Source of the DNA: Thereva unica
Taxonomy: Eukaryota > Arthropoda > Insecta > Diptera > Therevidae
Direction of reading: 5' to 3'
Assembly (NCBI GenBank): GCA_949987705.1
Contig: OX465283.1
Location: forward strand, 92,491,813 to 92,555,812
DNA: 64,000 nucleotides
Shown: piece by piece, positions 44,239-53,177 of the stretch
Layout: each line of letters begins with the position of its first letter
Numbering within the stretch: the stretch's first letter is position 1
Program-made: the position numbers and the translations under genes
The notes under the pieces: generated by a model
What the model saw: the letters and a program-made list of their open reading frames with translations, nothing else
Database searches by the model: none
What the model was told of the DNA's origin: nothing

Positions 44239-46116
44239 TGTAACAGCATAATGGCGCGATATAAATAGTGGGCGCCACTTATGCGAGGTGTTACCCCCTT
44301 AGCCACAAGCCCGGAAGAGCATGGCCAAGGAGCCAACACCATACATAAGAAATAAAAAGAAAATCCGGAACTCCTACGCCGACCACACGGAGTTATCTAG
44401 CTCGCCGGAGGGGTCGTGGGGTGTGTGGCCGGGCCTTACCGCGGTTGGTTCACCACTTACCTGTGACTAGGAAAATTCTTCTTCAATTCCCATCGTCCTT
44501 CGGGCCCCGCCTGAACCGTGTCATTGCCATCAGTTTCCCTGACAGCTCATAGTAGTGAAGACTATCAGCTTCAGGGAAAGGCACTATTTGGGACACCCTG
44601 AAAAGAAATGTCACCCGCCCCAACCATTCCAGAAAAAAAATTAACACATTGCAATATTCGTTATAATTCTTTAATTTACTTGTTTATTCCAAGTAACAAC
44701 ACGCACAAGACCAACAAATTAAACAATACAATTTAAAATTCGCAAATTCAAAAAGTCCGTTAATATACCATTACATTATATTTAGCTAATTATGTTCGCG
44801 AAAGATTTTGAAAAAACGCGTCGCAGTGGCACCATTACGTCGCGGTTTTTTTACAAACGATAGCACAAATAACGGGTTCACATAAGGGAAACAAAATTAA
44901 TTACCTGTAAACACCAAGAAGAAAGAAAATATTTCCAAAAAAAATCAAATAAATGTAAACACAATTATAACTTAGATTAAATGTACTAATTCTAACTGCA
45001 ATTAGATTTGTTGGATGTAAAAAAAATTAAATTATTAAATTAAATCAATAAAATGGGGATTTTATACAAATATTTTATTTTATATTGTGTATTTGTGTCT
45101 TTTGTATTCCTTTATTTAGTTGTGTTGGGGGTATATATATATTTTTTCCCAAATAACCATCCGTGTATTTTAATTCCATTCCTTTTCCTAGCATCTAGTT
45201 ATCCGGGAGACTTCCGACCTCAAGAAAGAAGGTTGTGGACCAATATACACAGGTTTTTTTTTTCAGCCCACCTAATTTTCTTCTACTGATACTTGCTGTT
45301 ATTAAAAAGGCATGTCACCCCACAGACTAGCCAAACTGCCCTCTCTAAACTCCCGCTTAAGGTATTACCTGGATATATATATGTAGGCCTATATATATAA
45401 CTTCTAACAAATCCAATCTTCTTTAATAATTTTTTTTTCATAACCTCCACAGACTTCTCAAAAAAACTGACTTCTTCTTCAACTTTTTTTGCTTTTTTAG
45501 ATTACCCAAGCAGGCTTCGACCTCTCCTCCCAAGAACGGATAAGCAAAACTCCCAAAAATTTTCGTTAGATCTTCCCAAGCCAGAGAAACTTTCAACACA
45601 ATTGATCCAGACTTTGTCTCTTCTATTCCTTTCGGACAAACTTTGGGTTCACTTCCGTCCCACAAGAAATGGCTGCGCGGATGAAAATTGGCACGAAACC
45701 GAGCGGTTCTGCACGATATTGCTTGGACTATTACAAGGTCTCTCACGCCATTTAAATCGCAAAACCACAGAAATGGTTACAAAAAAAATCTTTCGTCCGC
45801 CACAAAATACGAGCTAGAAAATTTATTCGCTTTAATATCTACTCCGCTCGACTTTTCCTTTCTGCCTTCGAAAAAAACTCTCTGACTGAAAAATTATTCC
45901 GACCAACAACAATAGACTCTGACCGACTATATCTCCAGCAACTGACTGACTCCAAAAAATTTTCCTTTCCTGTTTATTTGTTTTTCTTTTCGCCGCCTAC
46001 TTTTTTCAAAATTTCCTGATTCCGCATAGTGATTTTTCCAAAAACTTCCCATTTCTACAAAGTGTTTTCGAACGTTAATTTCCCATTCACAATAAATTTT
46101 ACAACCGACCGTTACA
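44239..46116 (-). repeat. 3' LTR (uninterrupted) of the Ty3/Gypsy element
   Basis: Bounded by TGTAACAGC and CCGACCGTTACA on the plus strand. It preserves the empty sites of two insertions found in the other LTR: A44789|T44790 (Helitron) and AAA46096|TTT46097 (TIR element). At 1878 bp it is long for insect Gypsy elements. Open frames at 45053-45885 recur in both LTRs and look non-coding. Confidence 0.9.
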
Positions 46117-46169
46117 TACCCTCGGGTCCACAAGGCCGACTCGCGAGGCAGTGAGGAGCCGAAAATAAC

Positions 46170-46278
46170 GGACGGTTTTTTTTTTTTTTTTGCCGTAGGT
46201 CTAATATGTTGGCGCCAATGTGGGACTCGACTCACGACCTGAGAATAGGAGTCTCATGTTCTAGTGAGCTAGCCGGGC
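46170..46278 (-). pseudogene. tRNA-Lys-like sequence with CCA end and A-tract
   Basis: On the minus strand from 46278: GCCCGGC, TA, GCTC...GAAC D-arm with a shortened loop, TGAGA stem, seven-base loop CTCCTAT (anticodon CCT), TCTCA, then GTCGTGAG, TCGAGT, CCCAC, and an ATTGG-CG-CCA end at 46210. It follows metazoan tRNA-Lys(CTT) closely, but the D-loop is short, one T-loop base and one acceptor base are missing, and the anticodon is changed, so it is not a working tRNA. The encoded CCA and the A-run about 20 bases later (46174-46190) suggest retroposition, as in simple tRNA-derived SINEs. It lies between pol and the 3' LTR. Confidence 0.7.
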
Positions 46279-46370
46279 ATACGTGAACTAGTTGAGAATA
46301 TACGAACCGAGTGAAAAGCTAACTATAATTTAGGTTCATACTTGCAACCGTAAGTTGCGATGGCCAGTCT

Positions 46371-46800
46371 GAAAAATCTCCCGGAGAAATATTTTGGAGT
46401 TGCGAATAACAGGCGGAAGACAATACCACATTGTCCCCCGACGGATATCAACAAGTCTCCAAACATTTCGTACAAACCCGGGTGCTTTCGCTCCACCGGG
46501 CCAGTCTCCAGCAATACCACATTGCCTTTGACTCCCCCCGGTGAAACGATAGTCAAACTGTCTGCTGAGAGATATTCTCCAGACTGACCGAAGAGGAAGG
46601 ACAGTGTGAGGAGTGTACACAAACCTGTTGACCGTTGGACAGTCTGCAGGTTCCCTCGGAAGAATATCTGGAAGGACAAGGATCCGGCTGAAGGCAATTC
46701 CATATTGTCCCCTTCCGGCTCCTCTAATCTTTCAGAAATTCTCGCCTGAACCAGTTTCCCCTCGCACCCTGGAGTCCAACTCACGCAATCCCACATTGCA
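46371..46800 (-). repeat. Diverged 91-92-bp repeats with a palindromic CAATNCCAYATTG motif
   Basis: The motif starts at 46421, 46512, 46695 and 46786: spacings 91, 183 (two units) and 91. Each unit also has a GAATATTCTCC-like block about 50 bp away. One unit, near 46603, has lost the motif. The array lies in the 3' untranslated part of the Ty3/Gypsy element and gives rise to spurious open frames. The evenly spaced palindromes look like binding sites for a dimeric protein; this is inferred. Confidence 0.65.
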
Positions 46801-46899
46801 TGGAGTTCCCCCCAGTAGGACGACAGGCAACTAATTCGCCGAGGTGCACCCACAGCCTGGCCCAAAAACAAATAGATGATAAGGAAACCTTGAGGAAAA

Positions 46900-49800
46900 T
46901 CAACGACGTAGGTCCTTGGCGTGATATACCCCTATGCTCTTACCTGCCAAATCCTCCAGCTCGTACAAGCTGGTTCCAATTTTTCTACGTATCCGAGCTT
47001 TCAGAAACCGGGGTGCCAATTTGGCACTGAACCGACCCGTTCGGTTACTCACCCAGAAAGTTCTCCGGTAAACCTCATCTCCGGGACGAAAACTGCCCAC
47101 ACGACACCGCAAGTTGTATTGGGTTTTATGTCTGATGTGTGCGGCGGCTAAATTAACAGCAATCCGCTCACGAAGCAGCTGCATTTTGTCCGTCAATGGC
47201 AAAAAAGCTATGTCACCCTCCTGTAACACGTTCAGTGTTTTCAGGACTGGATATGCTGATCCGTGCAGAATCATGTGGCTACCAAACAGCGCCTTATATG
47301 GGGACATGCCGATCGCCTCGTGGTGGGTACTACGAAGAGCACATTCAATGGACGACAGATGTCTATCCCACTCACGATGATCCTCCTTTAAGTACGCCCT
47401 AATGGCGGCGAGGACGGATCTATTCACCCGCTCGGAAGCGTTGGGGTGCGGCGAATATACAGCTGTGCGCACATGTTGTACGCCATAATCCTGTAGAAAT
47501 TTAGCAAACTCCTTGGAGGTGAATTGCCGACCATTGTCGGAGAAGACCGTTTCAGGAACTCCAAAGGTATGAAAGATAGTTTGCTCGAGAAACTTGACGG
47601 ACACCGCCGTGGTCTCAGCGGACACGGGGTGCAGGAAGACAAACTTGGTGAATGCATCCAATACAACAAATACTGCCGTGTGGCCTTTCTTCGACCTGGG
47701 ATAAGGACCTAAGAAATCGACGTATAAAAATTGGAACGGCCTCGACACATCCATGGGGTTTCCCATAGGTGGTCGAAGTACCAAGCTGGGGGCTTTGGTG
47801 GTTTTGCAGACCTCACATTTAGCGATGAACTCCCGAACTTGTTTTGCCATACCTGGCCAAAAGTACTTGCATCGCAATCGGGCTAGGGTTTTCCCTACTC
47901 CACCATGCGAGGCTTGGGGTGGCGAATGAGAAGACTCCACGAGAGAAGCGGTCAATTCCATCGGAATCCACAACTTCCATGTCAGGTCGTCAACAATCGG
48001 GTTTCCAGTACGTGGTGAGGTACGCTTGAAAACGTACCCATCTTCAACTCGCAGGTCTGGTAGCTGCGGTGAGGCTTGCCTGAGGCTATCACCCAGACGA
48101 AGATATTCCGGGGACTTGAAAGACGGGGCATTTAAGTCCACGTCGAAACACAAGGACAATTCGTCAACGCAATCCATGCGTGACAAGGCATCGGGAACCA
48201 CATTGTGGGTGCCTTTACGGTGTTCGATTGTAAAGTCGAACCCCTGAAGCTTAAGACTCCACCGGGCTAAACGACCGTTAAGCTCCTTCTGGCTCATGAG
48301 CCATTTTAGACTTGCATGGTCAGTAATGACCGTGAAAGTCTGTCCCTCAACATATGCTCTAAACTTCTTTATACTCAGCACGGCTGCGTAGCATTCGAGC
48401 TCAGTAATGGTGTAGTTCCGTTGTGCTCCGTTCAATTTCTTGGACATATAAGCAATCGGATGTTCTCCTCCATCCATGTCCTTTTGAAAAAGCACACTAC
48501 CTACACCAGTCCTGCTGGCATCGCACTGAATATAGAAAGGCTTAGAAAAATCTGGAGTGACTAAAAGAGGAGCTTCCGTCATCAGCTTTTTCAAGGTCTC
48601 GAACGCCTGCTGGGCCTCATCATTCCAACTAAAAGATTTAGACTTCAAACAATCCGTGATTGGAGAAGCCACGCTAGCATAATTGGGTATAAAACGCTGA
48701 TACCATCCGGTCATTCCCAAAAACCTCCGGGTCTGCTTATGAGACTTCGGAGTTGGGAAGTCCATGATGGCCGTCACCTTGTTAGGATCGGTTTTCAGAG
48801 TCCCATCACCGATTATGAAGCCGAGATACTTGACTTCAGTCACGCAAAATTTGCTTTTAGTTAAATTGATAGTTAACCCCGCACGACGGAGACAGCTGGC
48901 CACTTCGTCCAAAAGCTTTAGGTGGGAATCAAAGTCAGGTGAAACTATGAGCAGGTCGTCCAGATAGACAAAAACGTTTTCACGTAAATGGCCCGGGATG
49001 GCTTTATCCATCAAGCGACACATGCGCTGTGGGGCGTTACATAAGCCGAAAGGCATAACTGTGAACTGGTACAGTGGACGACCAGGGACAGTGAAAGCTG
49101 TCCGCTCTCGCGACTTCTTCTCTAAAGGGATTTGCCAGAAGGCGTCCTTCAGGTCTAAGCTCGTGATGAACTTGGTGTCTTGAAGACGACCAAGAAGACC
49201 ATCTATATGTGGAAGAGGGTAGGCGTCCTTGACAGTTACACTGTTGACCTTGCGAGAGTCAAGGCACAGGCGGACTTTCCCTGGTTTACGAACCAACACC
49301 ACTGGAGAATTCCAGGGACTATTTGATGGCTCAATCACCCCCAGAGCCAACATCCTGTCCAACTCACCATACATCAACTGTTGTACAGCGGGTGAGACCG
49401 GATAATGCCTCTGTTTAATAGGAACTGAGTCACCAGTGTCGATGATGTGTTCCTCCAGGTTAGTCTTTCCCAGTCCGAAGACATCAAAAGAGGGAAATCT
49501 GGCCTTGATGCGTTCCAACCGTTCGCATTGCGTGGACGTTAAGTCGTGCATTTTTGCAGACACGGATGGAGCGTTTATCTCGCCGACTATTTGAGGAGCT
49601 AGGCCGAAAAGATTCCAAAAATCCATCCCTAGGTACAGTCTCTGGCTGAGACTGGGCACCACATAGATGGTTATATCACGGGTCCTTCCTCCAAAGGATA
49701 TCGGAACTCGAATATAACCGCAAAGTCTCTGCGGAGCCCCGTCAGCAGTATGCACTACAGAGCGCAAAGTGTAGACTGTCACTTCGGGATGATTAGCTAG

Positions 49801-50241
49801 AAACGCTTCGGCATCTCTTCCCAAACAGCTAACCGTGGCACCACTGTCCAACAAACCAACCACTTCCTCGTTAGCTAACAGGACCTTCGTAAACAGACGA
49901 GGATCTGACGAATCCGAGATGAAGGCAGAAACAATTTTCTGCAAACATTGTCGCTTCTCCTTAGCTCGTACTCTAATTTGGGGAGGGGTGCGCTTGGAAG
50001 TTATGGAGTCCACGAAAGGTGGCTCCGAAAAGATGCGGGCACGAGTGGAGATATATCTCTTCCAACGGGAAAGGAACGAAAGTTTAACCTCCTCTGAGGG
50101 AAAATCAGGAAGAGCATCAGTTGACGTAAAGTCGCTGATGGCAGTCATATCAGGTGTAGATAAGGAATGGGTAGGGAAAACGGGCGAGCTTAGCTCGGGC
50201 GCGGACTCCCGTTCGATCTCGCACCCCCGCTCCGGTTTCCC
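46900..50241 (-). CDS. pol: Ty3/Gypsy pol: protease, RT, RNase H, integrase
   Basis: Uninterrupted frame of about 1110 residues after the frameshift site; in this frame the ORF is open from 50295, but its first codon there is TTG and I see no ATG start. Protease: LLDSGATVSCLG. RT: SPVVLVRKPGKVRLCLD, ITSLDLKDAFWQIPL, MPFGLCNAPQ and VYLDDLLIVS, the intact YXDD box. RNase H: IQCDASRTGVGSVL, TELECYAAVLSI, VITDHASLKWL. Integrase: an HHCC zinc region ending CEVCKTTK, then D (YVDFLGPYP), D (FSDNGRQFTSKEF) and E (PHPNASERVNRSV). All catalytic residues are present and no stop interrupts it. The C-terminal part (FRPGDEVYRRTF, LAPRFLKARI) is the usual GPY/F-like tail. Its product makes cDNA and inserts it. 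It lies in the -1 frame relative to gag, overlapping by about 50 bases after the slippery site. Confidence 0.93.
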   Translation of the reverse strand, partial: GKPERGCEIERESAPELSSPVFPTHSLSTPDMTAISDFTSTDALPDFPSEEVKLSFLSRWKRYISTRARIFSEPPFVDSITSKRTPPQIRVRAKEKRQCLQKIVSAFISDSSDPRLFTKVLLANEEVVGLLDSGATVSCLGRDAEAFLANHPEVTVYTLRSVVHTADGAPQRLCGYIRVPISFGGRTRDITIYVVPSLSQRLYLGMDFWNLFGLAPQIVGEINAPSVSAKMHDLTSTQCERLERIKARFPSFDVFGLGKTNLEEHIIDTGDSVPIKQRHYPVSPAVQQLMYGELDRMLALGVIEPSNSPWNSPVVLVRKPGKVRLCLDSRKVNSVTVKDAYPLPHIDGLLGRLQDTKFITSLDLKDAFWQIPLEKKSRERTAFTVPGRPLYQFTVMPFGLCNAPQRMCRLMDKAIPGHLRENVFVYLDDLLIVSPDFDSHLKLLDEVASCLRRAGLTINLTKSKFCVTEVKYLGFIIGDGTLKTDPNKVTAIMDFPTPKSHKQTRRFLGMTGWYQRFIPNYASVASPITDCLKSKSFSWNDEAQQAFETLKKLMTEAPLLVTPDFSKPFYIQCDASRTGVGSVLFQKDMDGGEHPIAYMSKKLNGAQRNYTITELECYAAVLSIKKFRAYVEGQTFTVITDHASLKWLMSQKELNGRLARWSLKLQGFDFTIEHRKGTHNVVPDALSRMDCVDELSLCFDVDLNAPSFKSPEYLRLGDSLRQASPQLPDLRVEDGYVFKRTSPRTGNPIVDDLTWKLWIPMELTASLVESSHSPPQASHGGVGKTLARLRCKYFWPGMAKQVREFIAKCEVCKTTKAPSLVLRPPMGNPMDVSRPFQFLYVDFLGPYPRSKKGHTAVFVVLDAFTKFVFLHPVSAETTAVSVKFLEQTIFHTFGVPETVFSDNGRQFTSKEFAKFLQDYGVQHVRTAVYSPHPNASERVNRSVLAAIRAYLKEDHREWDRHLSSIECALRSTHHEAIGMSPYKALFGSHMILHGSAYPVLKTLNVLQEGDIAFLPLTDKMQLLRERIAVNLAAAHIRHKTQYNLRCRVGSFRPGDEVYRRTFWVSNRTGRFSAKLAPRFLKARIRRKIGTSLYELEDLAGKSIGVYHAKDLRR
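50179..50241 (-). promoter_or_regulatory. Candidate -1 ribosomal frameshift signal (slippery site and pseudoknot)
   Basis: On the minus strand, heptamer G GGA AAC occupies 50241-50235, with GGA and AAC exactly in the gag frame. An 8-nt spacer follows. Stem 1 is GGGTGCG (50226-50220) with CGCGCCC (50203-50197), 7 bp including one G-U. Its loop contains AACGGG (50213-50208), complementary to CCCGTT (50184-50179) downstream, giving an H-type pseudoknot. The slip moves ribosomes into the pol frame, which is -1. G GGA AAC is a known retroviral slippery sequence. All parts are read directly; function is inferred. Confidence 0.75.
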
Positions 50242-51287
50242 TGACAGGTAGGACACACTGGCGTGATGACTCCTGGCTTGCCACACTTGTAGCAAAATAG
50301 GCCACGAGTTTCAGACGGGCAGTCCATAAATGGATGACCCGGTTGCTGACAATTCCAACACCGGAGCGGTCGTGGATTACTCTGGAACTGACGCGGCGCC
50401 GTCATCTCGTCTATCTCTGGGGCAGTCATGTCCGTTGTTACGGGGTTCGTCGCGTAATTAACCTCATGAACTTGTCGGTCGGGTCTACGTTCCAATCGCT
50501 TTTGCTTTTGCCAGCGTTCGACTTTAATACAAGTCTCACGCAACTGTGGCATACTGGTGAAGCTGTGACCGATTACGGCTGACCCCAAGGCGAAATTTAG
50601 GTTTCGGGTTACTATCCCGATCAAGCTTGTTTCCGACATGGGATTATCCATTCGGTTGTGCAGGGATAACATCTGAGCAGTGAAATCATCGAAAGACAGA
50701 TTGTGTTGTTTACAATCCATCATTTGCAATATTAGTTCCTCATCCGACTCGCGACTTCGGAAATAGCGAATGAACTGGGCTTTAACTGTTTCCCAGTCAG
50801 GATCTAAAAATTGGCGCCGAAACTGCGACCAGTACCAGTCGGTGGCTCGCCCAGACAACAAGGAAGAAAAATGTCGGCAGACTTCTGATTGCTGGACTCC
50901 ATCATCGCGAGCCTTCAGCTCCACCCGGAACAGAAACTCCTCCGCCGACAACATTTTGTCCTCGCCGGAGAACTTTAGGTTCCAGAAGGTAACTGGAGAC
51001 TTGCGATGCTGGGTCCCGGGCAAAAATTCTAACCTGCCGACCGCAGATGGGGACGCCTCGGGGGTGTACTGCTGATCCCTGGGTACCCCAAGGCTCATAG
51101 GGACCTCAGCAGGGCGCTGCTGGATTAGCAGGGTGTCTAGAACTTGTCGCAACTGAGCAACTTGCTCCTCCAGCGAAGGAGTAGGATTGGGGAAGGTTGG
51201 TGAGTCCCCCTGGCCGGCTTCGGTTCCGTTAGGGAGATTGCCTCCACCAGAAGTGGTACCTGCAGTCCTTCCACTTCTGAGTTCCAT
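50190..51287 (-). CDS. gag: Ty3/Gypsy gag
   Basis: 365 residues from an ATG (MELRSGRTAG). There is a Gly/Pro-rich N-terminus, a short coiled segment (LEEQVAQLRQVLDTLL), then a capsid-like helical region (FWNLKFSGEDKMLSAEEFL, DWYWSQFRRQF, WETVKAQFIRYFRS). The nucleocapsid end has one clean CCHC knuckle (CWNCQQPGHPFMDC). A second (CYKCGKPGVITPVC) has Val in place of the His, followed by CPTC. It forms the particle and binds RNA. The stop is at 50192-50190, 43 bases past the slippery heptamer. Intact, apart from the odd second knuckle. Confidence 0.9.
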   Translation of the reverse strand: MELRSGRTAGTTSGGGNLPNGTEAGQGDSPTFPNPTPSLEEQVAQLRQVLDTLLIQQRPAEVPMSLGVPRDQQYTPEASPSAVGRLEFLPGTQHRKSPVTFWNLKFSGEDKMLSAEEFLFRVELKARDDGVQQSEVCRHFSSLLSGRATDWYWSQFRRQFLDPDWETVKAQFIRYFRSRESDEELILQMMDCKQHNLSFDDFTAQMLSLHNRMDNPMSETSLIGIVTRNLNFALGSAVIGHSFTSMPQLRETCIKVERWQKQKRLERRPDRQVHEVNYATNPVTTDMTAPEIDEMTAPRQFQSNPRPLRCWNCQQPGHPFMDCPSETRGLFCYKCGKPGVITPVCPTCQGNRSGGARSNGSPRPS

Positions 51288-52610
51288 AGTCTAACCCCAC
51301 GATTAATTGATGTAAATCCACAAGCAAAACTTCTCCCGGAAGAGTCGACGAAAAAAAAATTCGTTGCGAAAACGGATTCAAATGGATGACAACAAAAATC
51401 AGAAGAGGTAGTATGTATCCCCCACGAAAACCAAACCAAAAACAACCGATAACCAGTAAGAAAAAGGTTGCATTAAACAAATCAAATAGATAGTAACACT
51501 AGTGTGTGTATATCTCAAAGAATCAAAATCAACGCCACTTAGTTTGTATAGATAAAACAATAAAAGTGTATTAGTGTGTATGAACAAATCAAATAACTAT
51601 TGGTGCTATGGGAGGGTACCTCAAAAAAAATCAACAACGATTAGAGGGTAGCAATAAAACAATAAAAGTGTGTTAGTGTAGGTATATCTTAGTGTAGATA
51701 AGTGATTTGCTTTAATTCAATATACGTGGAATGGTTGAGGCAGACAACCCTTCCCCTCAGGGATCCCGCATGTCGATGGCCTCGATGGCAGTTGGTGAAA
51801 ACTATGAAGCATAGTCATCACCAAGTGTCATCAAGGTCGCCGACCCAGCTTCAGGTAAACCCGGAAGAAGGACGGAAACAAAACTCAAAGTCGCATCGCC
51901 ACGAAAGGGAAACTTCTTCAAAAAATAAAAAAAATTTGGGGAATCCGCTGTTCAACCACAACTGAGCTACCTTTCGGAAAATCAATCAGTTGGGAAGAAC
52001 AGACGAAAAAAAAAATGGACGCAGGACATAAACAAAAAATAGAATTTAAAAAGCTGGATGGACCATCAGAAGGAACAAGGGGCGCAGTGGCAGGCGGTAA
52101 CACGCCTGATACCAGAGACGGTTAAGCCCTTGTACCAACTTCGAGACCATCAGGAAAATTAAAAGATGATCCTGTTCAAGGACCGACGCAGTGGCAGGCG
52201 GTAACACGCCTGATACCAGAGTCGCCGACCCTAGAAACAGGACAGGGATGACCCACTACTACACCTGCACGCATAGCCAAGCGAACACCCGCTTGTTAGC
52301 AAGCCGTGCAGGTCAGCATGGCTCGAAGCTACTCCAAAACGAAGAAGTTACCGCAGAATAGAACGGGCAGGCCTAAAAGCGAAGACAAATAAAAATTCAC
52401 ATAGAATTTAGACAAACGCTGAAAAAAAATTCGAAAACAGACAAGGACTAAGGCCTCGCGGTACTACCTTAGCCCACAGCGAGCGCTGGGTAAGTGTGGT
52501 GAACCATAAACAAAAATCAAATGTTGTCCGTGAAGGCACAAGTGGTACTAAACCAAAAAAAATTTAAACTTCAAGGTCCGTATAGGACAGTCAACGGGCT
52601 TTAAAAGCTT
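51288..52610 (-). other. Untranslated leader of the Ty3/Gypsy element
   Basis: About 1.3 kb between primer site and gag ATG, non-coding. A 34-bp direct repeat CGCAGTGGCAGGCGG...ACCAGA occurs at about 52083 and 52186. Packaging or translational control could lie here, but nothing specific is recognised. Confidence 0.6.
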
Positions 52611-52622
52611 CGTTGGGCGCCA
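52611..52622 (-). other. Primer-binding site, tRNA-Lys type
   Basis: The minus strand reads TGGCGCCCAACG four bases after the 5' LTR. This is the exact complement of the last 12 bases of metazoan tRNA-Lys(CTT) including CCA (CGTTGGGCGCCA, from memory). Position and match make it the minus-strand primer site. Confidence 0.8.
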
Positions 52623-53177
52623 TTTATGTAACAGCATAATGGCGCGATATAAATAGTGGGCGCCACTTATGCGAGGTGTTACCCCCTTAGCCACAAGCCC
52701 GGAAGAGCATGGCCAAGGAGCCAACACCATACATAAGAAATAAAAAGAAAATCCGGAACTCCTACGCCGACCACACGGAGTTATCTAGCTCGCCGGAGGG
52801 GTCGTGGGGTGTGTGGCCGGGCCTTACCGCGGTTGGTTCACCACTTACCTGTGACTAGGAAAATTCTTCTTCAATTCCCATCGTCCTTCGGGCCCCGCCT
52901 GAACCGTGTCATTGCCATCAGTTTCCCTGACAGCTCATAGTAGTGAAGACTATCAGCTTCAGGGAAAGGCACTATTTGGGACACCCTGAAAAGAAATGTC
53001 ACCCGCCCCAACCATTCCAGAAAAAAAATTAACACATTGCAATATTCGTTATAATTCTTTAATTTACTTGTTTATTCCAAGTAACAACACGCACAAGACC
53101 AACAAATTAAACAATACAATTTAAAATTCGCAAATTCAAAAAGTCCGTTAATATACCATTACATTATATTTAGCTAA

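Noticed and set aside
45053..45885. Short frames duplicated at 55820-56652
   Set aside because: They lie in both LTRs and are identical only because the LTRs are. No protein motif was recognised.
46210..46278. Functional tRNA gene
   Set aside because: Shortened D-loop, missing T-loop and acceptor bases, altered anticodon and encoded CCA all point to a retro-copy.
46323..46871. 182-residue frame downstream of pol as an envelope gene
   Set aside because: It spans the 92-bp repeat array, shows no signal peptide, membrane segment or glycoprotein pattern, and opens in several frames because of the repeats.
47114..50251. Plus-strand frames across the pol and gag region
   Set aside because: Antisense shadows of the minus-strand gag and pol.
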